A DNA stretch of 64,000 nucleotides from Candidatus Methanoperedens sp. (GCA_026552855.1 JAPMTX010000135.1:1-64000), one strand, 5' to 3'; shown: positions 38,166 through 47,875, counted from the first letter of the stretch. The notes: generated by a model from the letters alone, not told the origin. Numbers and translations: made by a program.

Positions 38166-39778
38166 TCTCGGTAAGCTGCAAAGGGCAGAGCGGATATGAG
38201 GGGAAAATAGGTCTTGACCATTTCATCCGCACATACGGGCTCATTTTGGGCAGGGATTCTCCCGTGGGACTCGCATACGGCGGCGACAGGACCGGTAAAT
38301 TTAATGTGATCGTTAATGAGGGCTCCGGAGACCGCGCTTTTGAGGATATGGTACAGTGCGCCTTAAAAATATCGGACAGTTTACCGGAGCTAAAAAAGGT
38401 TAACAGCTTTCCGGATTTATCTTTTATCTCGGCTGATGAGGATTCGGTCACTGTCAGCCTTGATGTTTTCTCTTTCGTCGGAAGATGCCTCTCCGGCGAG
38501 CTTGAGCGCTTCTGGAAAAATGCGCCTGAGAGAGAAAAAACTGGGAAAGTACCGCTTATCGATGCCTGTGAACGAATGCTGTTTTCGATCCTGCTGTACG
38601 GCTGTGGAAAACTTCGCCTGCCTTTTGTATGTAAATCCCTCTGGCCGGGAAAAAGGTTCGCAGTCTGCCTCACGCACGATGTCGACGAAGTGAGAAAAAC
38701 CTACCAGTGGCTCACAAGACCTGTTGCATACCTGAAAAAAGGACAGGCAGGATTACTTAAAGGACAGCTCCTCTCGCTCTGGCACAGGCTGCAGGGGGAA
38801 GAGCCGTTCTGGACGTTCGAAAGTATCATGGAGCTTGAAGAAAGGCTCGGTGTCAGGTCATCGTTCTATTTCCTCAAAGAGAAAGGCAAAGCTGATATCC
38901 TGTCCCCGGATACCTGGAAGCTGCTCGGAAGAAGGTACGATTTCAACGACCCGCAAGTAAAAGGGGTCATGAAAAAGCTGTGCGATGGAGGATGGGAGGT
39001 AGGGCTTCACGGCTCCTATGACTCCTATCGCGATTTTGAGATGCTTGAGGGGGAGAAAAAAATGCTGCAGGAATCCCTGGGCAATAAAGTAACCGGTATC
39101 AGGCAGCACCACCTGAACCTTAAGTTACCAGAGACCTGGGAATACCATGATAGGGCAGGACTGAAGTATGATACTACTCTTGGCTTCAAAGACCGGATGG
39201 GGTTCAGGGGAGGGACATGCCTGCCGTTCCACCCGGTATCAGGACAGGAAATGCTGAACCTGTTAGAGATCCCGCTTGCTATAATGGATACTCCCCTTTT
39301 TGGATATAGAAAAGACAGATTACACGCTGACTTTGAAGGGATGGTGGATGCAGTCTCAGGGTTTGGCGGAGTTCTGACCCTGCTCTGGCACCATGCTGTT
39401 TTTAACGAGCATGAATACCCCGGATGGGGCACAGCATACGGGAGGTTAATAGAGCTTTGCAGGAGGAGGAATGCCTGGATAACGTGCGGAAAGGAACTGG
39501 CAGACTGGTGGATATGGAGGGAAAAAGCAGATTTTGGTCTGGAGCATGAGGGGGACTGCCTGATGATAACGCCGCACAGGAGGGGGGACAGGTATTTCCT
39601 GAGCGTTTATCTGCCTGAAGGCATGCGCCCTAAAAATATCCTCCATGCAGAGGTCGTAGATACCTGTAAGGGCATGCATACAATAAGAACAGATAAACTT
39701 AAACACGATGAGCGCATAAAAATAGAGTTCGTGGAGATGGGTTATGGAAATAGATCTAAAAATAGCCGGCGACAGTGA
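38162..39778 (+). CDS. Large polysaccharide deacetylase-like protein
   Basis: 538 residues. An ~155-residue N-terminal domain precedes the NodB fold. CLTHDVDEVRKTYQW gives the catalytic acid and EVGLHGSYDSYRD the distal H. A ~100-residue C-terminal beta tail follows the LLWHHAVFNEHEY segment. This is the longer deacetylase of the locus, distinct from the gene at 35136. It overlaps DUF354 by 4 bp and the next gene by 35 bp. Confidence 0.82.
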   Translation: MISVSCKGQSGYEGKIGLDHFIRTYGLILGRDSPVGLAYGGDRTGKFNVIVNEGSGDRAFEDMVQCALKISDSLPELKKVNSFPDLSFISADEDSVTVSLDVFSFVGRCLSGELERFWKNAPEREKTGKVPLIDACERMLFSILLYGCGKLRLPFVCKSLWPGKRFAVCLTHDVDEVRKTYQWLTRPVAYLKKGQAGLLKGQLLSLWHRLQGEEPFWTFESIMELEERLGVRSSFYFLKEKGKADILSPDTWKLLGRRYDFNDPQVKGVMKKLCDGGWEVGLHGSYDSYRDFEMLEGEKKMLQESLGNKVTGIRQHHLNLKLPETWEYHDRAGLKYDTTLGFKDRMGFRGGTCLPFHPVSGQEMLNLLEIPLAIMDTPLFGYRKDRLHADFEGMVDAVSGFGGVLTLLWHHAVFNEHEYPGWGTAYGRLIELCRRRNAWITCGKELADWWIWREKADFGLEHEGDCLMITPHRRGDRYFLSVYLPEGMRPKNILHAEVVDTCKGMHTIRTDKLKHDERIKIEFVEMGYGNRSKNSRRQ

Positions 39779-40802
39779 AGCTGCAGTATGGGATAAGATC
39801 GTTGATTCGTCGCCTCACGGCACGATATTCCATAAATGGAAATGGCTTAAGATAGCAGAGAAACACTCAAGAAGCAGGCTGTACCCCGTGATGGGATATA
39901 AAGGCACCACCGTTATCGGGATATATCCTCTATTTTTTCAGAAGATGTTCGGGATATCCTGCGTATTCTCCCCGCCGCCTGCTACTGCTGTCCCTTTCTT
40001 AGGTCCCATCATAGTGGGCTACGATGCGTTAAAACAGAACAAAAAGGAATCTGTGTCCCTGAATTTCCAGAAAAGTATTGATAAGTTCATATTCTCAGAA
40101 TTAAAATCCAACTATACCCTTATCTCCCTTGTGCCTGGTCTGGATCCCAGGTCTTTTGCATGGAATGATTATAATATAAAGGCTCTATTTGATTATAACC
40201 TCGATCTCAGCAAGGGTATCGAGAGGATCTGGCAGGATTTTGACAAGCATACCAGGGACCATATAAAAAAGACGGAGATGATAAAAAGAACAGACGGCGC
40301 GATCGATATAATCCAGGGATCAAAAGATGATATAATCCATCTGTACAACCAGATTGTCAGGCGGTACAGGGAGCAGAAAAAGCCTGTAACTGTGCCCATG
40401 GAATACCTGCTGGACATATGGGACGCATTCTATCCTGATAATTTAAAAGTGTTCGCCATCAGGTACAACGGGAGCATAATAGGGGGGATAGTTGCGATCT
40501 TATACAAAGACAGGATCTCTTTCTGGATAGGCGGGACCAAGCCTGAGATAAAGAATTTTTCGCCCAACGAATTGAACCACTGGGAGACATTGAAGTGGGC
40601 TTATGATAATGGTTTTAAGATTTACGAAGAGTTCGGGGCAAATTCTGAGAATCTGTGCATGTCCAAATCCAAATACAATCCCAGCCTTTCAGTGCGGTTC
40701 GTGGCTCATAAATACTCCTCGTTCGTATATGCCCTGGCAGAGAGAGGTTATACCGACGTGCTGAAGAAAGGATACGGCTTGCTCCTGAGCTTCAAGGAAT
40801 GA
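39744..40802 (+). CDS. Second FemAB-like ligase
   Basis: 352 residues, same overall fold as the gene at 36055 with low identity. DKHTRDHIKKTEMIKR in the middle is a basic helix, and the C-terminal GNAT half has WIGGTKPEIKNFSPNELNHWE and YEEFGANSENLCMSK. It acts in the same glycan locus and may use another acceptor. Confidence 0.82.
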   Translation: MEIDLKIAGDSEAAVWDKIVDSSPHGTIFHKWKWLKIAEKHSRSRLYPVMGYKGTTVIGIYPLFFQKMFGISCVFSPPPATAVPFLGPIIVGYDALKQNKKESVSLNFQKSIDKFIFSELKSNYTLISLVPGLDPRSFAWNDYNIKALFDYNLDLSKGIERIWQDFDKHTRDHIKKTEMIKRTDGAIDIIQGSKDDIIHLYNQIVRRYREQKKPVTVPMEYLLDIWDAFYPDNLKVFAIRYNGSIIGGIVAILYKDRISFWIGGTKPEIKNFSPNELNHWETLKWAYDNGFKIYEEFGANSENLCMSKSKYNPSLSVRFVAHKYSSFVYALAERGYTDVLKKGYGLLLSFKE

Positions 40803-41299
40803 TCAAAAGAAGTGTTATGATGGGGTTTCTAAAAAGATTGTACCAAAGGGTGCGGTTCAGCCTGCTTTTTAAAAGCATTCTGCATACCATAGCCATGAAC
40901 GCCCCTCACGGCAGGTTGAGAGAGCCGTTCTACAGGATGAGAGGCATCAGGATAGGGAAAAATGTAGCCTTTGGTCCCGGCGTTTTTATCGAGGAAGCAA
41001 GACCTGAACTGGTGGTCATAGAGGATAATGTAAGCATCGCGCCCAATGTCACCATAATATCCCATGATTCAAGTTACAGCAGCATAGACCCGCGGAATCC
41101 TGTTCGGAGGGAGCATGTTGTGATAAAAAGGAACGCGTTCATCGGAGCCGGGTCGACCATCCTTCCCGGAGTTACGATAGGGGAGTATTCGATCATCGGC
41201 GCAGGCTCGGTCGTGGTAGAGGATATTCCTCCCTGGAGCGTGGCTGTGGGAGTGCCGGCCAGGGTAATAAAAATCATTGATGTGAAGCATAAAAAATGA
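40799..41299 (+). CDS. Hexapeptide acetyltransferase (maa/wcaF type)
   Basis: 166 residues. Hexapeptides GKNVAFGPGVFIEEA, VSIAPNVTIISHD and IGAGSTILPGVTIG are clear. It probably O-acetylates the glycan. ATGA overlaps link it to both neighbours. Confidence 0.88.
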   Translation: MIKRSVMMGFLKRLYQRVRFSLLFKSILHTIAMNAPHGRLREPFYRMRGIRIGKNVAFGPGVFIEEARPELVVIEDNVSIAPNVTIISHDSSYSSIDPRNPVRREHVVIKRNAFIGAGSTILPGVTIGEYSIIGAGSVVVEDIPPWSVAVGVPARVIKIIDVKHKK

Positions 41300-42756
41300 G
41301 CACAGCACAGAAAGTAGCGGTCAATACCGGCATCATCCTCGCAGGAAGGCTTGCCGAATTGCTCATCCGCCTGGTACCCGTGATATTCATGACCAGGTAT
41401 CTCGGCGGCGAAGGCTACGGCGAGTACGCATATATCCTTGCTTTTGTCGGGTTCTTCAGCATCTTCATTGATATGGGGATCGATACCATACTTGTCAGGG
41501 AGACCTCCATAGACAGCAGCAGGATAGGGAAGCTGGTGGGGAACGTGATCATCATGAAGTTTTTCCTCTCTATCATCATATTTATTGTAGCCCTTACAGG
41601 CGCGTACCTGCTGGATGTTTCCCGCTCAAAGTTCACAGGGATAGCTATTGTCGCGGTCATCCTGCTGTTCGAGGCATACAAGGTACCCCTTGATTCTTAT
41701 TTCAGGATCAACCTGAAGATGCAGTATTCTTCACTCGCAACAGTAGTGGGAAGCGTAGTTTTCGCAACAGCCGTTCTGCTGGTCATTTACCTTAAAGGAA
41801 ATATAATGCACTTTCTTGCGGCTTATGCCCTTTCCTACATCGTGGATTTTATAGTAACGCTATCGCTATCTCTTAAGTTCGTTAAACCGGAGCTGGGCAT
41901 TGATGCGGGGCTGTGGAAGCAAATTATCAGGAGCGCCATCCCTGTAGGACTGGCTGATATATTTATCGTCACCTACGGGAAGCTCGGCATCCTGATGCTG
42001 GCATGGATGCAGAACGACGCCGCGGTCGGGTACTATGCCGCTCCCTCAGGGCTCATTTACAAGCTTGATATCATACCCTGGGCGCTTACGATAAGCCTCC
42101 TGCCTGTGTTCTCCCAGTATTACGATAAGAACAAATCCAAGTGGGAGAGAGCGAACCAGTTGAATTTCAAGTACCTGCTGGTGGTGAGCCTGCCGCTTGC
42201 TGTTTTCATAAGCCTTTTCTCAGGCAGGATAATCGACCTGATCTTTGGTGGAAAATTCAGCGCTTCAGCCCTGGTGCTGTCCATACTTATATGGTCAAAG
42301 GTCTTCGTTTTCCTGAACTACCAGTTGATCAGGGCAATCGTATCAGCAGGGAGACAGGGGTTGTTCACCCTGGCTGCAGGTATCATGGTCGTCCTGAACA
42401 TAGTGCTGAACTTCCTGCTCATTCCGGGCTACAGTTATATCGGCGCAAGCTATGCTATCCTCTTTACCGAGGCTTTCGGGACGATCCTGCTATTTTACTT
42501 TTTATCTTCTTCCACCCGTATGCCCATGCAGGTCTCCATGTATATCCGGCTTGCGCTTATAACCGCAGCCCTGTACCTCTTTATACCTGTTGCAAATCTT
42601 AATGTGTGGATGGCATTCCCTGTGATGGTCATACTCTACATCCCGCTCCTGTTCGCTCTCAGGGTGGTGGATGAGGAGGATATATCGCTCTTCAGGATGA
42701 TGGCGAGCATGAGGCTGGATAAGTCTCAGTTCCTGGATTTATCTGGGAAGAGATGA
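41296..42756 (+). CDS. Wzx-type polysaccharide flippase (MOP superfamily)
   Basis: 486 residues with about 12-14 membrane helices. VNTGIILAGRLAELLIRLVP and FMTRYLGGEGYGEYAYILAF are typical of the O-antigen/teichoic acid exporter type. It flips the lipid-linked glycan to the outside. Last gene of the rightward operon; convergent with the nSTAND gene. Confidence 0.92.
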   Translation: MSTAQKVAVNTGIILAGRLAELLIRLVPVIFMTRYLGGEGYGEYAYILAFVGFFSIFIDMGIDTILVRETSIDSSRIGKLVGNVIIMKFFLSIIIFIVALTGAYLLDVSRSKFTGIAIVAVILLFEAYKVPLDSYFRINLKMQYSSLATVVGSVVFATAVLLVIYLKGNIMHFLAAYALSYIVDFIVTLSLSLKFVKPELGIDAGLWKQIIRSAIPVGLADIFIVTYGKLGILMLAWMQNDAAVGYYAAPSGLIYKLDIIPWALTISLLPVFSQYYDKNKSKWERANQLNFKYLLVVSLPLAVFISLFSGRIIDLIFGGKFSASALVLSILIWSKVFVFLNYQLIRAIVSAGRQGLFTLAAGIMVVLNIVLNFLLIPGYSYIGASYAILFTEAFGTILLFYFLSSSTRMPMQVSMYIRLALITAALYLFIPVANLNVWMAFPVMVILYIPLLFALRVVDEEDISLFRMMASMRLDKSQFLDLSGKR

Positions 42757-42796
42757 GAAATTGCACATCTCTGAGATGAAATTGTTTTGAACAATA

Positions 42797-45700
42797 TTAG
42801 GACTGACCAAGCTTCCCATCTTTATATTTCGATAGAAGATTTTTGAACCACTTCCTGCTTCGGACACTTTTGAAATCTGAGTCTTCCTCTGCCGTTTGAA
42901 TAAGGTTATGATCCAATTCAATTGCGGTGGATAGACACTTTGAAATTTCTTCGCTATCGCCATTGATAAGAGAAAGTGAGCAGGCTTTATTATACCAGGC
43001 AGTAGAATTGTTCGGGTCAATCTCTATGACTTTCTGGTATTTTTCAATCGCTTCTTCGTGCTTCTGGAGATAAGCTAAGGCAAGACCACAACTGTTATAG
43101 ACATCGGCATATGTCGGGTTAATCTCTATAGCTTTCTGGTATTTACTAATCGCTTCCTCGTACCTCTGGAGATTTGCCATGGCAAGACCGCAATTGTAGT
43201 AGGCAAATGCATTGTTCGGATCGATCTCTATAGCTTTCTTGTATTTTTCAATCGCTTCCTCGTACCTCTGGAGATTGGCTAGGACAAAGCCCGAGCCGTT
43301 ATAAGCTTTGACATAATTCGGGTCAATATCTATAGCTTTCTGGTATATCCCAACCGCTTCCTCGTACCTCTGGAGAAAGGCTAAGGCAATACCCCAGTTA
43401 TTGTAAGCATCGACATAATTCGGATTGATTTCTATAACCTTCTCATACATCTCAATCGCTTCTTCATACCTGTGGAGATTGTCTAAAGCCAGACCACAAC
43501 TGCAATAGGCATCGGCATATTTCGGGTTAATCTCTATAGCTTTCTGGTATTTACTAATCGCTTCCTCGTACCTCTGGAGATTTACCATGGCAAGACCGCA
43601 ATTGTAGCAGGCAAATGCATTGTTCGGATCTATCTCTATAGCTTTCTGGTATTTCTCAATCGCTTCCTCGTACCTCCGGAGATTGGCTAGGGCAAAGCCC
43701 GAGCCGTTATAGGCTTTGACATAATTCGGGTCAATATCTATAGCTTTCTTGTATTTTTCAATCGCTTCCTCGTACCTCTGGAGAAAGACTAAGGAAAGAC
43801 CCCAGTTATTGTAAGCATCTACATGATTCGGATTGATTTCTATAGCCTTCTTATACCTCTCAATCGCTTCTTCGTGCTTCTGGAGATTGGCTAAAGATAG
43901 ACCACAACTGCAATAGGCATCGGCATATTTCGGGTTAATCTCTATAGCTCTCTGGTATTTACTAATGGCTTCCTCGTACCTCTGGAGATTGGCTAAAGAT
44001 AGACCGCAATTGTAGCAGGCAAATGCATTGTTCGAATCTATCTCTATAGCTTTCTGGTATTTTTCAATCGCTTCTTCGTGCTTCTGGAGATAAGCCAGGG
44101 CAAGACCCCAGCCGTTATAGGCAATGGCATCTTTCGGCTTAATCTCTATAGCTTTCTTGTATTTTTCAATCGCTTCCTCGTACCTCTGGAGAAAGACTAA
44201 GCAAAGACCCCAGTTATTGTGAGCATCGACATAATTCGGATTAATATCTGTAACTTTCTGGTATTTACTAATCGCTTCTTCATACCTCTTGAGTTCGTAA
44301 AGAGCAAGACCCCAACTATTGTAAGCATCTGCATGCATGGGATCAATCTCTATAACTTTCTGGTATTTTTCAATCGCTTCTTCATATTTCTGGAGATAAG
44401 CCAGGGCAAGACCCCAGCCGTTATAGGCAATGGCATCCTTCGGATTAATCTCTATAGCTTTCTGGAATTTCTCAACCGCTTCTTCATGTCTCTGGAGAAA
44501 GACTAAGGCAAGACCCCAGCCGTTATAGGCAAATGCATTGTTCGGATTGAACTCTATCGATTTCTGGAATTTCTCAATTGCTTCCTCATACCTGTTTAGA
44601 CTAAAAAAAACATAACCCCAGTTGTTGTAAGAATAGGTATTATAGGGGTCTACATTTATAGCTTTCTTGTACCATTCAATGGACTCCTCGTATCTTTTTT
44701 GGTCGTAGTATATCCGCCCTATATTGACAAGCGTATTCGCCTCTGCCCAGGAGTCTTTAATGTCCTCATAAATAGCTATAGCTTCTTGGTAGTATTTGAG
44801 TGCCTCCTCATAGTTGCGCTCCCCCCACGCCTGTTCTGCTTTTGTGACGGCTTGGTTAGCTCTCCTGCTGGCATCATCCTTTTCTTCCACTCCTGTAGTC
44901 TTAGTACGATACGACCTGTTAGAAAAGAGAATAGGCTCAATAAACCTGTCATGTGTAAGTTCATACCATCTCGCACCAGCCCGTATCTCTGCCCTGATGA
45001 GATGCTTGCTTTCCAGGACATCTATGGCTGGGTTGGGAATGCCGCCGGTGGACTCAGGTGCTCTATACACAGTCCCGCGTGTTCCCATGGATGTTATGAG
45101 CATTTCCTCACACCATGTGCGCAGGCGTTCTTCATCTATGCAGGAAACCTGTGCTGCTGCCCTAAGGGTTTCATCATAGAACCTGGACAGTGCCCTTTCC
45201 ACATTTCCGTAGGTCTCCAGATGGTGCATGTTGATTTCCATGATGTTTTGCGGAAGTTCTTGCCACAGGTTCTGGCAGACCACCTGAAGCTGCACAGCCT
45301 CTATGAACTCCCCTGCTACTTCGATTATCTCCCCCGGAGTTGTTTCAACGCGGATTTTGAGCAGATCCTCTACAAGTTTTTCAGCCACTCCTTTTGCGAA
45401 ATATCGTCCGGTGTTTTTCAGCGGTTCTTTGATAGCCAGAAGAGCTGCATCTCTGTTCAGTCGCTCCATTCGAAAACGTGTCCTCAATCTTTCAGGCAAA
45501 AAATTAGCATAAGGCTCAATCTGAGCTATATAATCCTCTCGCATGATAAAAACAACCCGTAGAAGCTTATCTGCATCCAGAGCATCCCTGACCTGCTCGA
45601 AGAACCCTCTTCTATCTTTCCAGCGGTCCTGGTACAAAGAAAAAAGTTCCTCAAATTGATCGAATATGAAAGCGCGTGGTACAGGTAACCCCATTTCATC

Positions 45701-46090
45701 AACAGGATGCATCCTCTCGTTAAGAAACTTTGCAAGTGCCATCGTTGAAAGACTTTTTGTATCCGATACTTTCTCGTTCTCCACCCAGGTCATAAGGGTA
45801 TTAAATACGAAAATATTTGATATTTCCTCATTCTTGATTTTCCCAGTAAGCATACCTTTTACCCGAGCCACCGGAAAAACTTCAAAATTATTTTCCTTTA
45901 GCATCGGAATTAGCCTTGCATTGAGAAGCGATGTCTTGCCTGCCCCTGACTGGGCATAGACGAGAACCACATTGTGAGCGATAACTAAGGAAAGCAGATC
46001 TCTTGCTTCGCGTTCCCGCCCGAAAAAGACATTTTTATCTTTCAGTTCAAAAGGTCGGGGACCCACATAAGGTTGAAGTTCAATTGCCAC
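42797..46090 (-). CDS. nSTAND-type NTPase with about 18 TPRs (defence sensor)
   Basis: About 1097 residues from GTG 46090, where GGGGTGAT lies 7 bp upstream; a GTG at 46102 is also in frame. The N-terminus (PYVGPRPFELKDKNVFFGRE) and Walker A (YAQSGAGKTSLLNARLIPML) match novel-STAND NTPases, and RAFIFDQFEELFSLY gives Walker B. A winged-helix/linker segment (WYELTHDRFIEPILFSNRS) comes next. About 18 tandem 34-residue TPRs (YNxxGLALxxLQRYEEAIxKYQKAIEIxP) fill the rest. STAND ATPases with TPRs bind phage proteins and then oligomerise to switch on an effector. Here the effector is the SIR2 gene, overlapping by 11 bp. Confidence 0.9.
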   Translation of the reverse strand: MAIELQPYVGPRPFELKDKNVFFGREREARDLLSLVIAHNVVLVYAQSGAGKTSLLNARLIPMLKENNFEVFPVARVKGMLTGKIKNEEISNIFVFNTLMTWVENEKVSDTKSLSTMALAKFLNERMHPVDEMGLPVPRAFIFDQFEELFSLYQDRWKDRRGFFEQVRDALDADKLLRVVFIMREDYIAQIEPYANFLPERLRTRFRMERLNRDAALLAIKEPLKNTGRYFAKGVAEKLVEDLLKIRVETTPGEIIEVAGEFIEAVQLQVVCQNLWQELPQNIMEINMHHLETYGNVERALSRFYDETLRAAAQVSCIDEERLRTWCEEMLITSMGTRGTVYRAPESTGGIPNPAIDVLESKHLIRAEIRAGARWYELTHDRFIEPILFSNRSYRTKTTGVEEKDDASRRANQAVTKAEQAWGERNYEEALKYYQEAIAIYEDIKDSWAEANTLVNIGRIYYDQKRYEESIEWYKKAINVDPYNTYSYNNWGYVFFSLNRYEEAIEKFQKSIEFNPNNAFAYNGWGLALVFLQRHEEAVEKFQKAIEINPKDAIAYNGWGLALAYLQKYEEAIEKYQKVIEIDPMHADAYNSWGLALYELKRYEEAISKYQKVTDINPNYVDAHNNWGLCLVFLQRYEEAIEKYKKAIEIKPKDAIAYNGWGLALAYLQKHEEAIEKYQKAIEIDSNNAFACYNCGLSLANLQRYEEAISKYQRAIEINPKYADAYCSCGLSLANLQKHEEAIERYKKAIEINPNHVDAYNNWGLSLVFLQRYEEAIEKYKKAIDIDPNYVKAYNGSGFALANLRRYEEAIEKYQKAIEIDPNNAFACYNCGLAMVNLQRYEEAISKYQKAIEINPKYADAYCSCGLALDNLHRYEEAIEMYEKVIEINPNYVDAYNNWGIALAFLQRYEEAVGIYQKAIDIDPNYVKAYNGSGFVLANLQRYEEAIEKYKKAIEIDPNNAFAYYNCGLAMANLQRYEEAISKYQKAIEINPTYADVYNSCGLALAYLQKHEEAIEKYQKVIEIDPNNSTAWYNKACSLSLINGDSEEISKCLSTAIELDHNLIQTAEEDSDFKSVRSRKWFKNLLSKYKDGKLGQS
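43202..44017 (-). repeat. Two tandem 408-bp blocks of four TPRs each
   Basis: TPRs 9-12 (43610-44017) and 13-16 (43202-43609) follow the same order of distinct first residues: CYNCG, YCSCG, YNNWG, YNGSG. A third block begins at 43201 with YYNCG. The period is exactly 4 x 102 bp. Confidence 0.85.
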
Positions 46091-46964
46091 AGTTAAAATC
46101 ACCCCATCTTCGTTTCAAATCTGCGGAAAACTCGCGGCAATCCCCCCAGTAAACACGGATATCGAGCTTGCCAAAATAGCTATCCAGATATTCCTGTACT
46201 TTCTCTTTTTGTGCCTCTGAGCTAGGCAAAAGCTGGACAGATACGTGAGCCCGACTTAGACTCTTCTCAAAGTAGCTGGCAAGACTTCGCAAAAGTACAC
46301 GTAAGTTCCAATCTGCAATCCGGTATCCTAGAAACAGAAGCGAAGTCCCTGCTAATGCTTCCTGAACCCGGGCAGGAATTAGATCCTGTTCTCTGGATAT
46401 ATTTACAAGGAAGTCCAAATAATCGTCCTCTGTTAGAACTATCGACTCTGGCGTTTCATAGAACCCATGAAGATGAAATACTAAGGGATTTGATACTGTG
46501 GGATTTAATTCTGTAACTGTTGATATGCGCCTGATGTATTTGTTCCACTGGCACAGTTCCAACCTTGGGGTTTTGTTTCGGTTTTTGAGCGCCTGTAACA
46601 TAAAATTATCATAATTTGTAGTGATATATACCGGAAGCGGAAGATCTGCCAGAACGCCGTGAGGCTCATCGGGATTATTAAAATATTGTAAATTAACTTC
46701 TTCCAGACATTTCCTGATTACCTCTTTCATTTTTTCTTTTGGGGTCATAGGATCTTCAGTTACGGCTAGAAATTGAGCGACCTGTGCTAAATCACTGCAA
46801 TTCTCCAGAGGAAAATTATACTCCTTAGCCCATTCTCTTGCGATCTGCGACCCCAGAGGAATTTTTCCAAAACATGCACCTGCTCCAAGAAATGGAGTAC
46901 ATTTTCCATCCTTAATCCTCCTGAGAAGGAGTTTCCAATCTTTATCTTCCAGCGTGTTAGGCAT
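46080..46964 (-). CDS. SIR2-domain protein (probable NADase effector)
   Basis: 294 residues from ATG 46964, which has a perfect GGAGGT 6 bp upstream; an in-frame TTG at 46979 is less likely. SIR2-type motifs: FLGAGACFGKIPLGSQIAREW, ITTNYDNFMLQAL and LVFHLHG, the SIR2_2 form found in defence systems. LLFLGYRIADWNLRVLLRSL completes the Rossmann part. The catalytic region is intact by eye (N in TTNYD, H in FHLHG). In Thoeris, DSR and SIR2-STAND systems such proteins destroy NAD to stop phage replication. It is the middle gene of the operon. Confidence 0.9.
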   Translation of the reverse strand: MPNTLEDKDWKLLLRRIKDGKCTPFLGAGACFGKIPLGSQIAREWAKEYNFPLENCSDLAQVAQFLAVTEDPMTPKEKMKEVIRKCLEEVNLQYFNNPDEPHGVLADLPLPVYITTNYDNFMLQALKNRNKTPRLELCQWNKYIRRISTVTELNPTVSNPLVFHLHGFYETPESIVLTEDDYLDFLVNISREQDLIPARVQEALAGTSLLFLGYRIADWNLRVLLRSLASYFEKSLSRAHVSVQLLPSSEAQKEKVQEYLDSYFGKLDIRVYWGDCREFSADLKRRWGDFNCGN

Positions 46965-47005
46965 TGCTAACCTCCGCAATAAAACAGTTATGCGACGATG
47001 ATATG

Positions 47006-47650
47006 CTACGGCTGATCTTCTCTCTCATGCTCACCGATTGCAGCGTCAGTCTCCTCTGCGCTTTTCTTCGATTCCGCATCTGCCCCAGTCTTGGGCTTCT
47101 GCAGGGGATTCTCTCCTACCTCAGTCTCCTTCAGCAATGTCACGGCTACTTCTCTGAGTTTAAGCACTGCCGGCTCCGAGAAAAGTCCAGCCAGGGCAGC
47201 CAGTGCCATAAAGCCAAAGGGGCTTGTTTCAGTTACTGTTGCCGTGGGGGAGAAGAACCCGCCTCGAATAATGAGATAGAAAACAAGTCCAATGCTTGCC
47301 CCGACAAAGGGCAGCAGGATATACATGGCTAGCCAGCTCCACACCAATTCACGATGACCCACATACTTATAGAACGACCGGAGAGCGTGCACCATACTGC
47401 CCAGAGCCCCGGCGAGCATCACATTGAGAAGGGATCGTACCTCACCAAAAATCGGAAATTTCCAGAGATAGACAACGGCGTCACAACCCGAATCTTTTGT
47501 CACACATGGCCAAAACAGCACGAGACTTGACAGGAGGAGTACGGTGAACAGAATCAGGTAGCCCATAATCAAAACAATGACCTTAGGGCCGACATGATAT
47601 TCACCTGGTCCTTGCCTAAGCGCTTCAGTTCTTTTAGGTTCGTTTACCAC
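47006..47650 (-). CDS. Four-helix membrane protein, first gene of the SIR2/STAND operon
   Basis: 214 residues, GTG start with GGTGGG upstream. Helices at ~23-46 (VIVLIMGYLILFTVLLLSSLVLF), ~75-92 (LLNVMLAGALGSMVHAL), ~105-130 (WSWLAMYILLPFVGASIGLVFYLII) and ~145-160. A cytoplasmic charged tail ends EHEREDQP. The FMALAALAGLFSEPAVLKLREV segment recalls a widespread uncharacterised membrane family. It lies 41 bp from the SIR2 gene. It may anchor the system or be a second effector. Confidence 0.7.
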   Translation of the reverse strand: MVNEPKRTEALRQGPGEYHVGPKVIVLIMGYLILFTVLLLSSLVLFWPCVTKDSGCDAVVYLWKFPIFGEVRSLLNVMLAGALGSMVHALRSFYKYVGHRELVWSWLAMYILLPFVGASIGLVFYLIIRGGFFSPTATVTETSPFGFMALAALAGLFSEPAVLKLREVAVTLLKETEVGENPLQKPKTGADAESKKSAEETDAAIGEHEREDQP

Positions 47651-47875
47651 GTTTTTCCCACCATTTGATTATTATGAACTACGGGCTAATATATATTTCT
47701 TTTGCTCTATTAATTTTTTAGCCGAATCTTTTTTGGGGATAGTTCCCATTTCTCATATTTAAAGAGCAAAAGCTCGACAGTTTCATAGTATATTCCTTAA
47801 CACCTGCTCATCTTACTCTCTCCTTTATTCGCTTGTTTTAGCTTTTATCGACAGGAGGAGCATGCAGTTTAATCG

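Noticed and set aside
42998-44700. CRISPR-like periodic repeats of ~102 bp
   Set aside because: The repeats are coding and translate to 34-residue TPR units; there are no unique spacers or cas genes.
44699-45562. 287-codon plus-strand ORF
   Set aside because: Antisense to the nSTAND NTPase domain, which has clear Walker motifs.
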